Assembly: GCF_030908465.1 (NCBI RefSeq)
Contig: NZ_CP133078.1
Span: 3,038,001-3,102,000, forward strand
Length of the DNA stretch: 64,000 nt
Direction: 5' to 3'
From: Anaerotignum sp. MB30-C6
GTDB taxonomy: Bacteria > Bacillota > Clostridia > Lachnospirales > Anaerotignaceae
The notes below the pieces were generated by a model, which was given only the letters and a program-made list of their open reading frames with translations, did not search any database and was not told the origin of the DNA. The position numbers and the translations under genes were made by a program. Positions 26,239 through 34,879 of this stretch are shown piece after piece (the first letter of the stretch is position 1; each line of letters starts with the position of its first letter).

Positions 26239-26287
26239 CTGTATTTTAATAGTACATTGTATACTGTATATGAAAGGAGCTTTCCCC

Positions 26288-29200
26288 ATGAGTACAAAAA
26301 TTATGAAAACCATGGATGGTAACGAAGCTGCTGCGTATATTTCCTACGCCTTTACTGAAGTTGCCACCATCTACCCTATTACGCCATCCTCTCCTATGGC
26401 AGAGCATGTTGACACTTGGTCCGCAAACGGCAAGAAGAACCTTTTCGGTCAAACAGTACGTTTGGTTGAAATGGAGTCTGAAGCAGGTGCGGCAGGTGCC
26501 ATGCATGGTGCATTAGAAGCGGGTACTTTAACCACTACTTATACTGCTTCTCAGGGGCTTTTATTGATGATTCCTCCTATGTATCGTATTGCAGGACAGT
26601 TAAAGCCTGGTGTTTTCCACGTTAGTTCCAGAACCGTAGGTACCCATGCATTCTCTATCTTCGGTGACCACTCCGACGTTATGAGCTGTCGTCAAATCGG
26701 TTGTGCTATGCTTTCCTCCGCTTCCGTTCAGGAAGTTATGGATTTGGGCGGTGTGGCTCACTTAGCAGCAATCAAAGGCAGTGTCCCTTTTATCCACTAT
26801 TTCGACGGTTTCCGTACTTCCCACGAATTACAGAAAATTGAAGTAATGGATTACGAAGAAATGGGTAAACTTTTGGATCAGGATGCCCTTAGAAACTTCC
26901 GTAAAAATGCGTTAAACCCTGAAAGACCTGTACAGCGTTCCATCGTACAAAACCCCGATGTTTTCTTCCAAAACAGAGAAGCTTGCTCTCCTTTTTATAC
27001 AAGACTTCCTGCCATCGTAGAAGATTACATGAACGAAATCAATCGCATTACAGGCAGAAATTATAAGCTGTTTAACTACTTTGGTGCAGCCGATGCACAA
27101 CACATTATTATCGCTATGGGCTCCGTTTCTGGTGCAATTCAGGAAGTTGTAGAACATCTTATGGAAAAAGGCGAAAAGGTTGGTTTCTTACAGGTTCACC
27201 TGTACCGTCCTTTCTCCATGGAACATTTTATGGCGGCTCTGCCCGAAACAGCAAAAATAATTACTGTTTTGGATAGAACAAAAGAACCCGGTGCATTGGG
27301 CGAGCCCCTTTATGAAGATGTATGTTCCGCTTTGATGGAACAGGGCAGAACCCCTAAGGTTCTTGCAGGAAGATATGGTCTTTCCTCCAAAGATGTAACT
27401 CCAGCACAGATTGTTTCTGTATTTGATAATATGAAGGGTGAAAAGAAAAACCACTTCACCGTTGGTATCAACGATGATGTTAGCATGACATCACTTAGCG
27501 TTGGTGCTGAACCAGAAGTAACCGATAAATCTACAATCGCTTGTAAATTCTGGGGCCTTGGTTCCGATGGTACGGTAGGTGCCAACAAAAACTCCATCAA
27601 AATCATTGGTGACCATACCGATAAATATGCACAGGCATACTTCGAATATGACACTAAGAAATCAGGCGGTATTACAAAAAGCCATTTACGCTTTGGTAAT
27701 GTGCCCATTCGTTCCAGCTACTTAGTATTTAAGGCAGACTTTGTTGCTTGCCATCAGCAGTCCTACATCAGCAAATACGACATCGTTTCCGAAATCAAAC
27801 CCGGTGGTACATTCCTCTTGAACTGCGGTTGGAAAGAGGAAGAGCTGGAAGCAAACTTGCCTGCAGATGTAAAAAAATACATAGCAAATAACAACATCTC
27901 TTTCTATACCATCGATGCTGTAGATATTTGTCGTGAAATCGGTTTGGGCAACAGAACAAACTCCGTTTTACAGTCTGCATTCTTTAAATTAGCTAATATT
28001 ATCCCTGCAGAAGATGCTGTTGGATACATGAAAGCTGCAATTGAAAAGTCCTATGGCCTTAAAGGTGAGAAGATTGTAAATATGAACTTTGCCGCTGTAG
28101 ATGCAGGTTTAAGCGGCTTGGTAAAAATCGATGTACCTGAAAGCTGGAAAAATGCAAAAGATGTAAATAAAGAAGACGTAAAACGTATTCTTCCCGAATA
28201 TATTGAAAAGCTTTTAATCCCTATGAATGCACAAAAAGGTGATACCTTACCGGTTTCTGTATTCTTAGGTAGAGAGGACGGTACTGCTCCTTTAGGCACC
28301 TCCGCATATGAAAAACGTGGCGTTGCCATCGACGTACCTGAATGGAACATCAATAACTGTATTCAGTGTAACCAATGTTCTTATGTCTGCCCTCACGCTT
28401 GTATTCGTCCTTTCTTGTTGACTGAGGAAGAAGCACAAAATGCTCCCGAAGGTTACCAGACAAAGAAAGCAAACGGTGCTGGCGAAATCGCAAAATATCA
28501 GTTCCGTATTCAGGTAGATCCTTTGGATTGTCAGGGTTGTGGCGCTTGCGTTGTAGCTTGCCCTGCCAAAGAAAAAGCATTAACGATGAAACCATTGGAT
28601 ACACAGATGGGCGAAATGACAAATTGGGATTATTCCTTGGCTCTTTCTTACAAAGAAAATCCTATGGATAAATATAGCGTAAAGGGTAGCCAGTTCGAAC
28701 AGCCTCTGCTAGAGTTCTCTGGCGCTTGTGCAGGTTGTGGTGAAACACCCTACGCAAAATTGATGACTCAGCTTTATGGCGACAGAATGTACCTTGCCAA
28801 CGCAACAGGCTGTACTCAGGCTTGGGGTGCCGCTGCACCTTGCGTACCTTATACAACCAACAAGGACGGTTGGGGTCCTGCATGGAGCAACTCTCTGTTT
28901 GAAAATAACGCACAGTTCTCCTTGGGTATGGTTTTAGCCGTAGAACAGCAAAGAGAACGTGTGAAAATGCACTTACAGGATTTATTGGCTGTTTGTGATG
29001 ATGCAGACTTACAGGCAAAAACAAAAGTTTGGTTAGACAACTACGAAGATGGCCATAGAAGTAAAGAAGACTCCTTGGCTTTGATTGCCACTTTAGAAAA
29101 AACACAGGTAACAGGCGAAGGCGAAGAATTGAAAGCCTTTATTCTGGATAATAAAGAACACCTGACCAAGAAATCCATGTGGATGTACGGCGGCGACGGC

Positions 29201-29821
29201 TGGGCTTATGATATCGGCTATGGCGGCTTAGACCATGTTTTGGCATCAGGTGCAGATGTAAACGTATTGGTAGTAGATACGGAAGTATACTCCAACACAG
29301 GCGGTCAGTCCTCTAAAGCTACTCCAATCGGCGCAGTGGCACAGTTTGCCGCTGGCGGTAAACCTACAGTAAAGAAAGACTTGGGTATGCTGGCTATGAG
29401 CTATGGTTATATCTACGTTGCGCAGGTTGCATTGGGCGCAAACCCTGCACAGCTGATTAAAGCAATAAAGGAAGCCGAAGCATATAAGGGCCCTTCCTTA
29501 ATCATTGCTTATGCACCTTGCATTAACCACGGTATTGCAAAGGGTATGGCAAATGCTCAAACAGAAACCAAAATGGCCGTTGACTCTGGCTATTGGTTCC
29601 TGTATCGCTACAATCCTGACCTGAAGAAGGAAGGTAAGAATCCGTTCATTCTAGACTCCAAAGAGCCTACCATGGATTACCATGACTTCATCATGGGTGA
29701 AGTTCGTTACTCCTCTTTGGTTCGCACCTTCCCGGAAACAGCGAAAGTTTTGTTGAAAGAAGCTGCTGAGCATGCACAACAAAAATATCAGACCTATAAA
29801 AAAATGGCTGAGGAATTATAA
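26288..29821 (+). CDS. nifJ: Pyruvate:ferredoxin (flavodoxin) oxidoreductase, single-chain
   Basis: The 1177-residue protein has the full single-chain PFOR layout. Domain I is N-terminal (AAAYISYAFTEVATIYPITPSSPM is split by the active-site region), with the gamma domain after about 415. Two 4Fe-4S motifs follow, CIQCNQCSYVCPHAC (about 692) and CQGCGACVVACPAK (about 750). The C-terminal TPP domain has CAGCGETPYAKL, GDGWAYDIGYGG and YSNTGGQSSKATP. It oxidises pyruvate to acetyl-CoA and CO2, reducing ferredoxin, the core step of anaerobic energy metabolism. The ATG at 26288 follows AAAGGAGC. Codon usage is strongly optimised compared with neighbours, as expected for an abundant enzyme. Confidence 0.97.
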   Translation: MSTKIMKTMDGNEAAAYISYAFTEVATIYPITPSSPMAEHVDTWSANGKKNLFGQTVRLVEMESEAGAAGAMHGALEAGTLTTTYTASQGLLLMIPPMYRIAGQLKPGVFHVSSRTVGTHAFSIFGDHSDVMSCRQIGCAMLSSASVQEVMDLGGVAHLAAIKGSVPFIHYFDGFRTSHELQKIEVMDYEEMGKLLDQDALRNFRKNALNPERPVQRSIVQNPDVFFQNREACSPFYTRLPAIVEDYMNEINRITGRNYKLFNYFGAADAQHIIIAMGSVSGAIQEVVEHLMEKGEKVGFLQVHLYRPFSMEHFMAALPETAKIITVLDRTKEPGALGEPLYEDVCSALMEQGRTPKVLAGRYGLSSKDVTPAQIVSVFDNMKGEKKNHFTVGINDDVSMTSLSVGAEPEVTDKSTIACKFWGLGSDGTVGANKNSIKIIGDHTDKYAQAYFEYDTKKSGGITKSHLRFGNVPIRSSYLVFKADFVACHQQSYISKYDIVSEIKPGGTFLLNCGWKEEELEANLPADVKKYIANNNISFYTIDAVDICREIGLGNRTNSVLQSAFFKLANIIPAEDAVGYMKAAIEKSYGLKGEKIVNMNFAAVDAGLSGLVKIDVPESWKNAKDVNKEDVKRILPEYIEKLLIPMNAQKGDTLPVSVFLGREDGTAPLGTSAYEKRGVAIDVPEWNINNCIQCNQCSYVCPHACIRPFLLTEEEAQNAPEGYQTKKANGAGEIAKYQFRIQVDPLDCQGCGACVVACPAKEKALTMKPLDTQMGEMTNWDYSLALSYKENPMDKYSVKGSQFEQPLLEFSGACAGCGETPYAKLMTQLYGDRMYLANATGCTQAWGAAAPCVPYTTNKDGWGPAWSNSLFENNAQFSLGMVLAVEQQRERVKMHLQDLLAVCDDADLQAKTKVWLDNYEDGHRSKEDSLALIATLEKTQVTGEGEELKAFILDNKEHLTKKSMWMYGGDGWAYDIGYGGLDHVLASGADVNVLVVDTEVYSNTGGQSSKATPIGAVAQFAAGGKPTVKKDLGMLAMSYGYIYVAQVALGANPAQLIKAIKEAEAYKGPSLIIAYAPCINHGIAKGMANAQTETKMAVDSGYWFLYRYNPDLKKEGKNPFILDSKEPTMDYHDFIMGEVRYSSLVRTFPETAKVLLKEAAEHAQQKYQTYKKMAEEL

Positions 29822-29867
29822 TTTCCCAAAGCCAAAGTAAAAAACTAGACAATTCCTTACAAATTTT

Positions 29868-29895
29868 AAGGGCATCATTTTAAAATGATGCCCTT
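29868..29895. terminator. Bidirectional terminator after nifJ
   Basis: Perfect 14-bp palindromic arms (AAGGGCATCATTTT with its complement) followed by TTTTTT. It lies between convergent genes. Confidence 0.9.
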
Positions 29896-29903
29896 TTTTA
29901 TAT

Positions 29904-31028
29904 TTATTTCCCTTTATTCGCATACATTGCTTTATCCGCCTTCTCAATAATGCTTTCCAGTGCACTTGTATGGTCTAGCCCGAAGTCCGACGTTCCAATA
30001 CTCAAGGACAAGTGTATCCCTAATTTATCTGCATCATTGTATGCTTTAACAAGCTGAGTAATACTTTGAATAATTTTATCCCTTACCCCGCTCTTACAAA
30101 ACAGATAAAACTCGTCCCCACCATAACGGCCAACAATCGCTTCTTCTTTCTCACAAGCCCGTCTTAAAATCTCCGCAACAGAAATCAAAACCCCATCCCC
30201 CACAATATGCCCATAGGTATCGTTGATTTCTTTAAATTTATCCACATCAAGAAACACGATAGAATAACTCCCCTCCCATGCCATATCCCGCCTAATGTTT
30301 TGCAAACAAATGTCGAATTGATAGCGATTATTTAACTGGGTTAAGGGGTCGGTTGAAATTCTTTTATTTTGAAAATTGATAAATATAAATAACAATGATA
30401 GTACCGTACAAATCCATATTAATGAGACACCGTAAAGCAGAACTTGTGCCACAATGCCTATAAAAGGAAGCACATGAATTTTCATAATTAAAACACAATC
30501 CTTTTTTTCGATTATGTTTTCAGAATTTCGATAAATCCTGATACAATCTAAAAAAGGAATCATAATATAAGGCATGTTAACTAAAATTGAAATAAAAAAT
30601 AATGGAGATCTTGCGTAAATATTGGCTTCATCAATAGAAAAGTAAATGTTATGCTTTGTGTTAATTAGAACAAGAAGGGTATTTAAAATTACAGGTATGC
30701 ACATGACGAAAAAATATTTTGAGTCTCGAATTCTTTTTCGATTTAAAAATAATGAGATATAGATATACCAAATAAACACTGTAAAAGATTGGAAAATATA
30801 ATAAATACTTGATATAGCCCAGTTTACTTCTATAGCAAAGGGAAATTGAGTGCCGTTTGCTAACCACATTCCAGTGTCTACAAATAATACGACAAAAATG
30901 GAGTAGTTCAGATATATAAAGGCCCTCTGCCTGCCTGTACCATTGTCAATATTCTGCTGATTCAGTAAAATTGCCACCAAAATGACCATTCCAATCAGAT
31001 TGACTTGTGTATATAAAATACCAACCAT
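29904..31028 (-). CDS. Membrane diguanylate cyclase (multi-pass N-terminus, GGDEF)
   Basis: The 374-residue protein has six to seven hydrophobic segments in residues 1-215, resembling a 7TM sensor, then a GGDEF domain (about 225-374) with an intact RYGGDEF motif and the preceding LDVDKFKEINDTYGHIVGD metal/nucleotide region. No RxxD inhibitory site is seen before the motif. It probably makes c-di-GMP in response to a membrane signal. It is the second GGDEF protein in the window. It is monocistronic, between a terminator and a 900-base gene-free region. Confidence 0.88.
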   Translation of the reverse strand: MVGILYTQVNLIGMVILVAILLNQQNIDNGTGRQRAFIYLNYSIFVVLFVDTGMWLANGTQFPFAIEVNWAISSIYYIFQSFTVFIWYIYISLFLNRKRIRDSKYFFVMCIPVILNTLLVLINTKHNIYFSIDEANIYARSPLFFISILVNMPYIMIPFLDCIRIYRNSENIIEKKDCVLIMKIHVLPFIGIVAQVLLYGVSLIWICTVLSLLFIFINFQNKRISTDPLTQLNNRYQFDICLQNIRRDMAWEGSYSIVFLDVDKFKEINDTYGHIVGDGVLISVAEILRRACEKEEAIVGRYGGDEFYLFCKSGVRDKIIQSITQLVKAYNDADKLGIHLSLSIGTSDFGLDHTSALESIIEKADKAMYANKGK

Positions 31029-31565
31029 TTATCTCACCTTTTCTATACGTATTTTTATTGTGTTATCACTTTGAACAGAAGGAACGGCATGGATTGTCTC
31101 TTCCTTCTAAATTCTAATAAAAACCCACTTTATAATACTCAACATTTGGGTATATTTATGCTAAAATGCAAATGTTCCTCTGATAGGACCAATATCACTC
31201 TACATTATGGCTATTACTTTAAGCAGTATTTCCGATTTTATCATCCACCTTCACCACACACAAAACTTCATTGCACATGTAACACATGGGGGTAAGCGTA
31301 CATACATCCAACATCTTTTCATTGCATCAGCTTGGGAGTTTTCTACCGTTAACATCCTGTTATTATCTAGAACACAAGGGTTCTAGCTATTAAGTGCCCG
31401 CATCAGCTTTAGTTATCATTTTCCTATACATTACCATAAAGAAAACAGCAAAAGCAATTTAAGTTATATAAAAAAGTAGCTCCCTGTTCTTTCTTAAATA
31501 AACACAAAAATATAACTACTAAGTAACACTTCTTGGTTATTATTAAAGTTTAATATCCAAGTTTG
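31029..31565. other. Gene-free AT-rich region upstream of the candidate RNA
   Basis: No supported coding frame. Two inverted repeats are visible: CTAGAAC/GTTCTAG (31367-31373 with 31380-31386) and CTTGG/CCAAG around an AT-rich palindrome near 31531-31560, just before the structured stretch. Confidence 0.45.
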
Positions 31566-31569
31566 AAAC

Positions 31570-31827
31570 AGGAAACCGGTAGGTATACTAGGGGGGCTAC
31601 GCCTGGGCGTCTAGGGCTTTCATATGAAAGGCCTTCATGGGAACCCGCCAGGATATACCTCTTGCAGAATCCCCCTTATCCCCACCAGTGCCAGACTGGA
31701 GACACCAATACCAACGCTATTGGGGACTTGCTGTAGCCCTAGGATTATAGGGCTTAGAAAATGAAACGAGATGAACGCAGTAATTTTGAGTAAAAAAAAT
31801 CCTTATAAAATCAGGGCTCTTTTTTTT
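31570..31827 (+). ncRNA. Candidate structured non-coding RNA, family not identified
   Basis: A stretch of about 200 bases, much richer in GC than its AT-rich flanks, has no supported frame but many possible helices. These include AGGTATA/TATACCT (31581-31587 with 31654-31660), hairpin CTTTC/GAAAG at 31617-31630, CCAGT/ACTGG (31685-31689 with 31695-31699), CCAATA/TATTGG (31705-31710 with 31718-31723) and GGGCTAC/GTAGCCC (31594-31600 with 31733-31739). AGCCCT at 31735-31740 can instead pair with AGGGCT at 31749-31754 or with AGGGCT at 31813-31818, the latter directly before eight T residues. I compared it by memory with common riboswitches, SRP, RNase P, tmRNA and 6S RNA and found no match. Plus strand is favoured by the final T-run. 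Confidence 0.6.
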
Positions 31828-31888
31828 CGAAATTTTTCTTAATAGTTTTTTTCAATCCTCTTAATACCCTAATGAAAGTGAAAAATGG

Positions 31889-31897
31889 TGATATACT
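31889..31897 (+). promoter_or_regulatory. Extended -10 promoter of the lipoprotein gene
   Basis: TGATATACT (TG-n-TATACT) lies 38 bases before the lipoprotein start codon. No good -35 box is present, as is usual for extended -10 promoters. Confidence 0.6.
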
Positions 31898-31934
31898 AAC
31901 GGAGAAGAAATAAAACAAAACGAAAGGTGATTTT

Positions 31935-32591
31935 ATGAAAAAAAGATTTTATGCACTATTATTATGTATTGTTCTTAGTGCCACCATTTTTTCCGGATGC
32001 GGAAAGACCTCGGAGGCAAACTTAGGCAACAATACTCAGGTATCTGACAACAATTATGACTCTGACGAAGGATTCCCCCTTTTGGAAGATGACTTAATAG
32101 AACTTTATAAAGATACAGAAACATTGTACTCCTATATCGTTTTTGGCAGCTTAAAGTATGATACGAGCAAAAAAATAGAAAAAGATAACCTAGTTTACTA
32201 CAAAGTAAATGAGCCTGCATTTGAATCCTATGATTCCTTTAAAACATATTTATCCAACTACTTCACCGAAGACTTTATCAATCGAGAGATTTTAAGTCCT
32301 GATAGCATACGGTTTATACAGGATGAAAACGGGGACTTGTATATGATGAACGGCAGCCGGGGTGAGAACGTGTTTTACGCAGGCCATGTATTCCACCCTG
32401 CAGAAATTGAGGAAAACCAAATTTCTTTTACTGCCACTGCTTACTACACAAATAAACAAGAACCTTATGATGGCCAACTTTTCTATACAGAGCCAGAAAA
32501 TAACAGTGACTTCTCCACCCAAGACTTTACCTTTACCTTAGTCAAAGAAGGCGACAGTTGGAAATTTGACAGATTCTCTTGCTTTTTTTAA
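31935..32591 (+). CDS. Lipoprotein of unknown function
   Basis: The 218-residue protein has a lipoprotein signal peptide (MKKRFYALLLCIVLSATIFS) with lipidation cysteine 22 (lipobox FSGC). The mature part is acidic. It contains a segment resembling the IseA/DL-endopeptidase-inhibitor or DUF-type surface proteins only weakly (YDSFKTYLSNYFTEDFI), so no family is assigned. It would be anchored outside the membrane. AAAGGTGAT precedes the ATG. It is monocistronic with its own promoter, about 110 bases after the candidate RNA, and convergent with the cupin gene. Confidence 0.75.
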   Translation: MKKRFYALLLCIVLSATIFSGCGKTSEANLGNNTQVSDNNYDSDEGFPLLEDDLIELYKDTETLYSYIVFGSLKYDTSKKIEKDNLVYYKVNEPAFESYDSFKTYLSNYFTEDFINREILSPDSIRFIQDENGDLYMMNGSRGENVFYAGHVFHPAEIEENQISFTATAYYTNKQEPYDGQLFYTEPENNSDFSTQDFTFTLVKEGDSWKFDRFSCFF

Positions 32592-32673
32592 TTAAGTTCC
32601 TGTACTAAATAAACCACAGAAGTAAGGGTTATGGGGAGAGCCAATAAATTGAAATAAGGGTACTTCCTCATAA

Positions 32674-32719
32674 AAAAAGTCCATTGAATAGAATTGAAGT
32701 TCTACTCAATGGACTTTTT
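32674..32719. terminator. Bidirectional terminator between lipoprotein and cupin genes
   Basis: 14-bp outer stem AAAAAGTCCATTGA (32674-32687 with 32706-32719) plus inner AGAA/TTCT, with T-runs on both strands. Confidence 0.9.
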
Positions 32720-32721
32720 AA

Positions 32722-33207
32722 TTATTTTTCATGTTCGTGATGTTTGTGATGCTCGTGATGCTCTTCATGGGCCTCCTGAGCTTCTTGTTTCGTTGTTTGA
32801 ACCGTTCCATGTGGATGATGAGGTGGCGCATATATTGTATATATTTTCAATGCTTTATTGCCAGTGTTAATTACATTGTGCCATGTCCCCGCTGGAACCA
32901 AAATTGCAAACTGGCCATCCACATTTCTCTGATAGCTTAGCTTATCCCGAGTACTTCCCATTTGGATAACGCCAACGCCATCCTCCACACGAATAAACTG
33001 GTCTACATCGGGATGTACCTCCAAACCAATATCCCCACCAGGAGGAATACTCATCAAGGTTAATTGTAAATGCTCCCCTGTCCATAATGCAGTACGATAA
33101 TTGGGGTTCTGCTTCGTCACCATCTCAATATTTACTACAAAAGGATCTGGACCATAGTCAGTAATATTGGGCATGCCCATATAATTTCTTATACCATTTC
33201 GATTCAT
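32722..33207 (-). CDS. Cupin-domain protein with histidine-rich tail
   Basis: The 161-residue protein has a single cupin barrel with motif 1 GLEVHPDVDQFIRVEDG (about 68-84) and motif 2 VPAGTWHNVINTG. This supplies the usual His/His/Glu-type metal ligands, although the first motif has HPDVDQ in place of H-x-H. The last 20 or so residues are almost all H, E and K, probably a metal-binding extension. Similar small cupins are sugar-isomerase-like or of unknown role. The ATG at 33207 follows AGGGGAAAGAG. Transcribed alone. Confidence 0.82.
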   Translation of the reverse strand: MNRNGIRNYMGMPNITDYGPDPFVVNIEMVTKQNPNYRTALWTGEHLQLTLMSIPPGGDIGLEVHPDVDQFIRVEDGVGVIQMGSTRDKLSYQRNVDGQFAILVPAGTWHNVINTGNKALKIYTIYAPPHHPHGTVQTTKQEAQEAHEEHHEHHKHHEHEK

Positions 33208-33315
33208 TACTCTTTCCCCTTTTTGCATTTTATATTATTTTTATGTGGCTAAAAGGGAAATTAGAAATCGTCCTATAAAAAACATAGCAAATGTCCTTTT
33301 TTTTTACAAATATAG

Positions 33316-34128
33316 TTATTTCTTTTCTCCAATGGCCTTATCTTTTTCCAAAACAGCATCAAAAGCCTTTACCAAAGTAGCCTCGAAGCCACCAGCCTGT
33401 AAAGCAGTCACACCTTCAATGGTGGTACCCCCTGGGGAACAAACCTGATCAATCAAAGGCCACGGTGCCTCTCCACTTTCTAATAGCATTCTTGAACTGC
33501 CTAAAACCGTTTCCGCTGTAATTTTTAACGCCTGTTTTTTTGGCATACCTGCTTTTAATGCAGCATGGGCCAAAGCGTCCATATAAAGGTATGCGAAAGC
33601 TACGGATGCTCCGCCAATCACACTAAAAATGGAAAATTGGCTCTCATCTATCTCCTCAACGGTCCCGATGGTTGAAAACATATCACGTACCACCTGTTTT
33701 TGCTGGGAAGTGACAAATTCATTTACACAAATCCCCGTTGTTGATCCACCAATCTTCGCATTAATATTGGGCATAACCCTTACAATCGGTGTTTTTTCAG
33801 GCAAATATTGACTCAAGTAGTCTAATGTTTTTCCTGCGGCAATGGATACCACCAATGGCTTTTTTTCTGCAAAATCTTGTTTCAGTGGGGGCAATAATTC
33901 AGATAATACGTTAGGCTTAACGCCAAGGATGACCACATCACTTTTTGTAATTACTTCCTTGGATGTTGTGCAAGCCTTTGCCCCACATTCCTCTGCTAAC
34001 CTTTCAGCAGAGAATACACTTCTACTGGTAAGATAAATTTGCTTTCCTTCATAGCTTCCTGTGCCCACGGTCATGCCCTTTACAATGGCACCAACCATAT
34101 TTCCTGCGCCAATAAAACCAAAATTCAT
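33316..34128 (-). CDS. proC: Pyrroline-5-carboxylate reductase
   Basis: The 270-residue protein has the N-terminal NAD(P) fold MNFGFIGAGNMVGAIVKG and the C-terminal ProC signature region VCSPGGTTIEGVTAL. Length is standard. It performs the last step of proline synthesis, reducing pyrroline-5-carboxylate with NAD(P)H. I chose the ATG at 34128, eight bases after GGAGG; ATGs two and five codons earlier are too close to or before that site. No other proline gene is nearby. Confidence 0.95.
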   Translation of the reverse strand: MNFGFIGAGNMVGAIVKGMTVGTGSYEGKQIYLTSRSVFSAERLAEECGAKACTTSKEVITKSDVVILGVKPNVLSELLPPLKQDFAEKKPLVVSIAAGKTLDYLSQYLPEKTPIVRVMPNINAKIGGSTTGICVNEFVTSQQKQVVRDMFSTIGTVEEIDESQFSIFSVIGGASVAFAYLYMDALAHAALKAGMPKKQALKITAETVLGSSRMLLESGEAPWPLIDQVCSPGGTTIEGVTALQAGGFEATLVKAFDAVLEKDKAIGEKK

Positions 34129-34266
34129 ACTCATATCCTCCAATCCAACAATTAACCAAAATCATGCCTTTTTATCAGAACAAAATGCTTATTTCTATTG
34201 GAACATACAATTCATTCACTTTTTTCTCATTGTACAGCCCTTTATTTCAAAATGCAATCCTATCCC

Positions 34267-34295
34267 TTGCCCATATAAAAGGAACATACTATAAT
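34267..34295 (+). promoter_or_regulatory. Promoter of the ArsC/Spx-like gene
   Basis: TTGCCC (34267-34272), 17-base spacer, perfect TATAAT (34290-34295), about 22 bases before the start codon. Confidence 0.75.
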
Positions 34296-34317
34296 GTAAA
34301 AAAAGGAGGTATTCAAT

Positions 34318-34671
34318 ATGAGTGTTATTTTTTTACAATATCCAAAATGCAGCACCTGTAAAAAGGCAAAAAATTGGTTAGATACAGCCAATGTGGAATA
34401 TTTTTCCCGACATATCGTAGAGCAAAACCCTTCTGCCGAGGAATTGGAATTTTGGTGGAAAATGAGCGGATTGCCACTGAAGAAGTTTTTTAATACCAGT
34501 GGCCTTGTATACAAAGAAATGGGGTTAAAAGACAAGTTGCCCCAAATGAAGGAAGAAGAACAGCTAGAACTACTCAGTACAAACGGTATGGTGGTAAAAC
34601 GCCCTTTGATTATTGGGGATGACTTTGTTTTAGTGGGCTTTAAAGAGGATGAATGGCAAAAGTTAAAGTAA
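34318..34671 (+). CDS. ArsC/Spx-family thioredoxin-fold protein
   Basis: The 117-residue protein has the family redox motif CSTCKKAKNWL (cysteines 12 and 15) and the conserved KRPLIIGDDFVLVGF near the end. ArsC-family proteins of this form include arsenate reductase-like YffB proteins and the Spx/MgsR regulators. The CxxC motif at the N-terminus fits either, and no ars operon is near, so the specific role is open. A perfect AAGGAGG precedes the ATG and the gene has its own promoter and terminator. Confidence 0.88.
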   Translation: MSVIFLQYPKCSTCKKAKNWLDTANVEYFSRHIVEQNPSAEELEFWWKMSGLPLKKFFNTSGLVYKEMGLKDKLPQMKEEEQLELLSTNGMVVKRPLIIGDDFVLVGFKEDEWQKLK

Positions 34672-34756
34672 TGCCTTTAAAACACTTATAACAGACGGAA
34701 CGCCTTTGTTTTCAATGGGAACTCTTCACTGGAAACAGTGGAAATCCGTTTAAATA

Positions 34757-34790
34757 AAGGGGCTTATAAACCAATTTACAAGCCCCTTTT
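34757..34790 (+). terminator. Terminator of the ArsC/Spx-like gene
   Basis: 9-bp stem AAGGGGCTT/AAGCCCCTT (34757-34765 with 34780-34788) followed by TTTT. Confidence 0.8.
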
Positions 34791-34824
34791 GACTTTGAAA
34801 GTTTACAACCTGAACAATCACAAT

Positions 34825-34865
34825 AAAAAAAGCATCCCGTCTGCTTCATTTCTCAGAAAGGATGT
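34825..34865 (-). terminator. Terminator of the flavodoxin/SDR operon
   Basis: Minus-strand hairpin with ACATCC/GGGATGC arms (34865-34859 with 34838-34832) and a loop of about 20 bases, followed by TTTTTTT. Confidence 0.65.
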
Positions 34866-34879
34866 TTTCTTTTTACAAT

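Noticed and set aside
31570..31760. Candidate RNA considered as a ZTP riboswitch because of CGCCTGGGCG
   Set aside because: That motif should be at the 3' side after a GUGACUGGCG-type segment, which is absent, and the downstream gene is a lipoprotein, not a purine gene.
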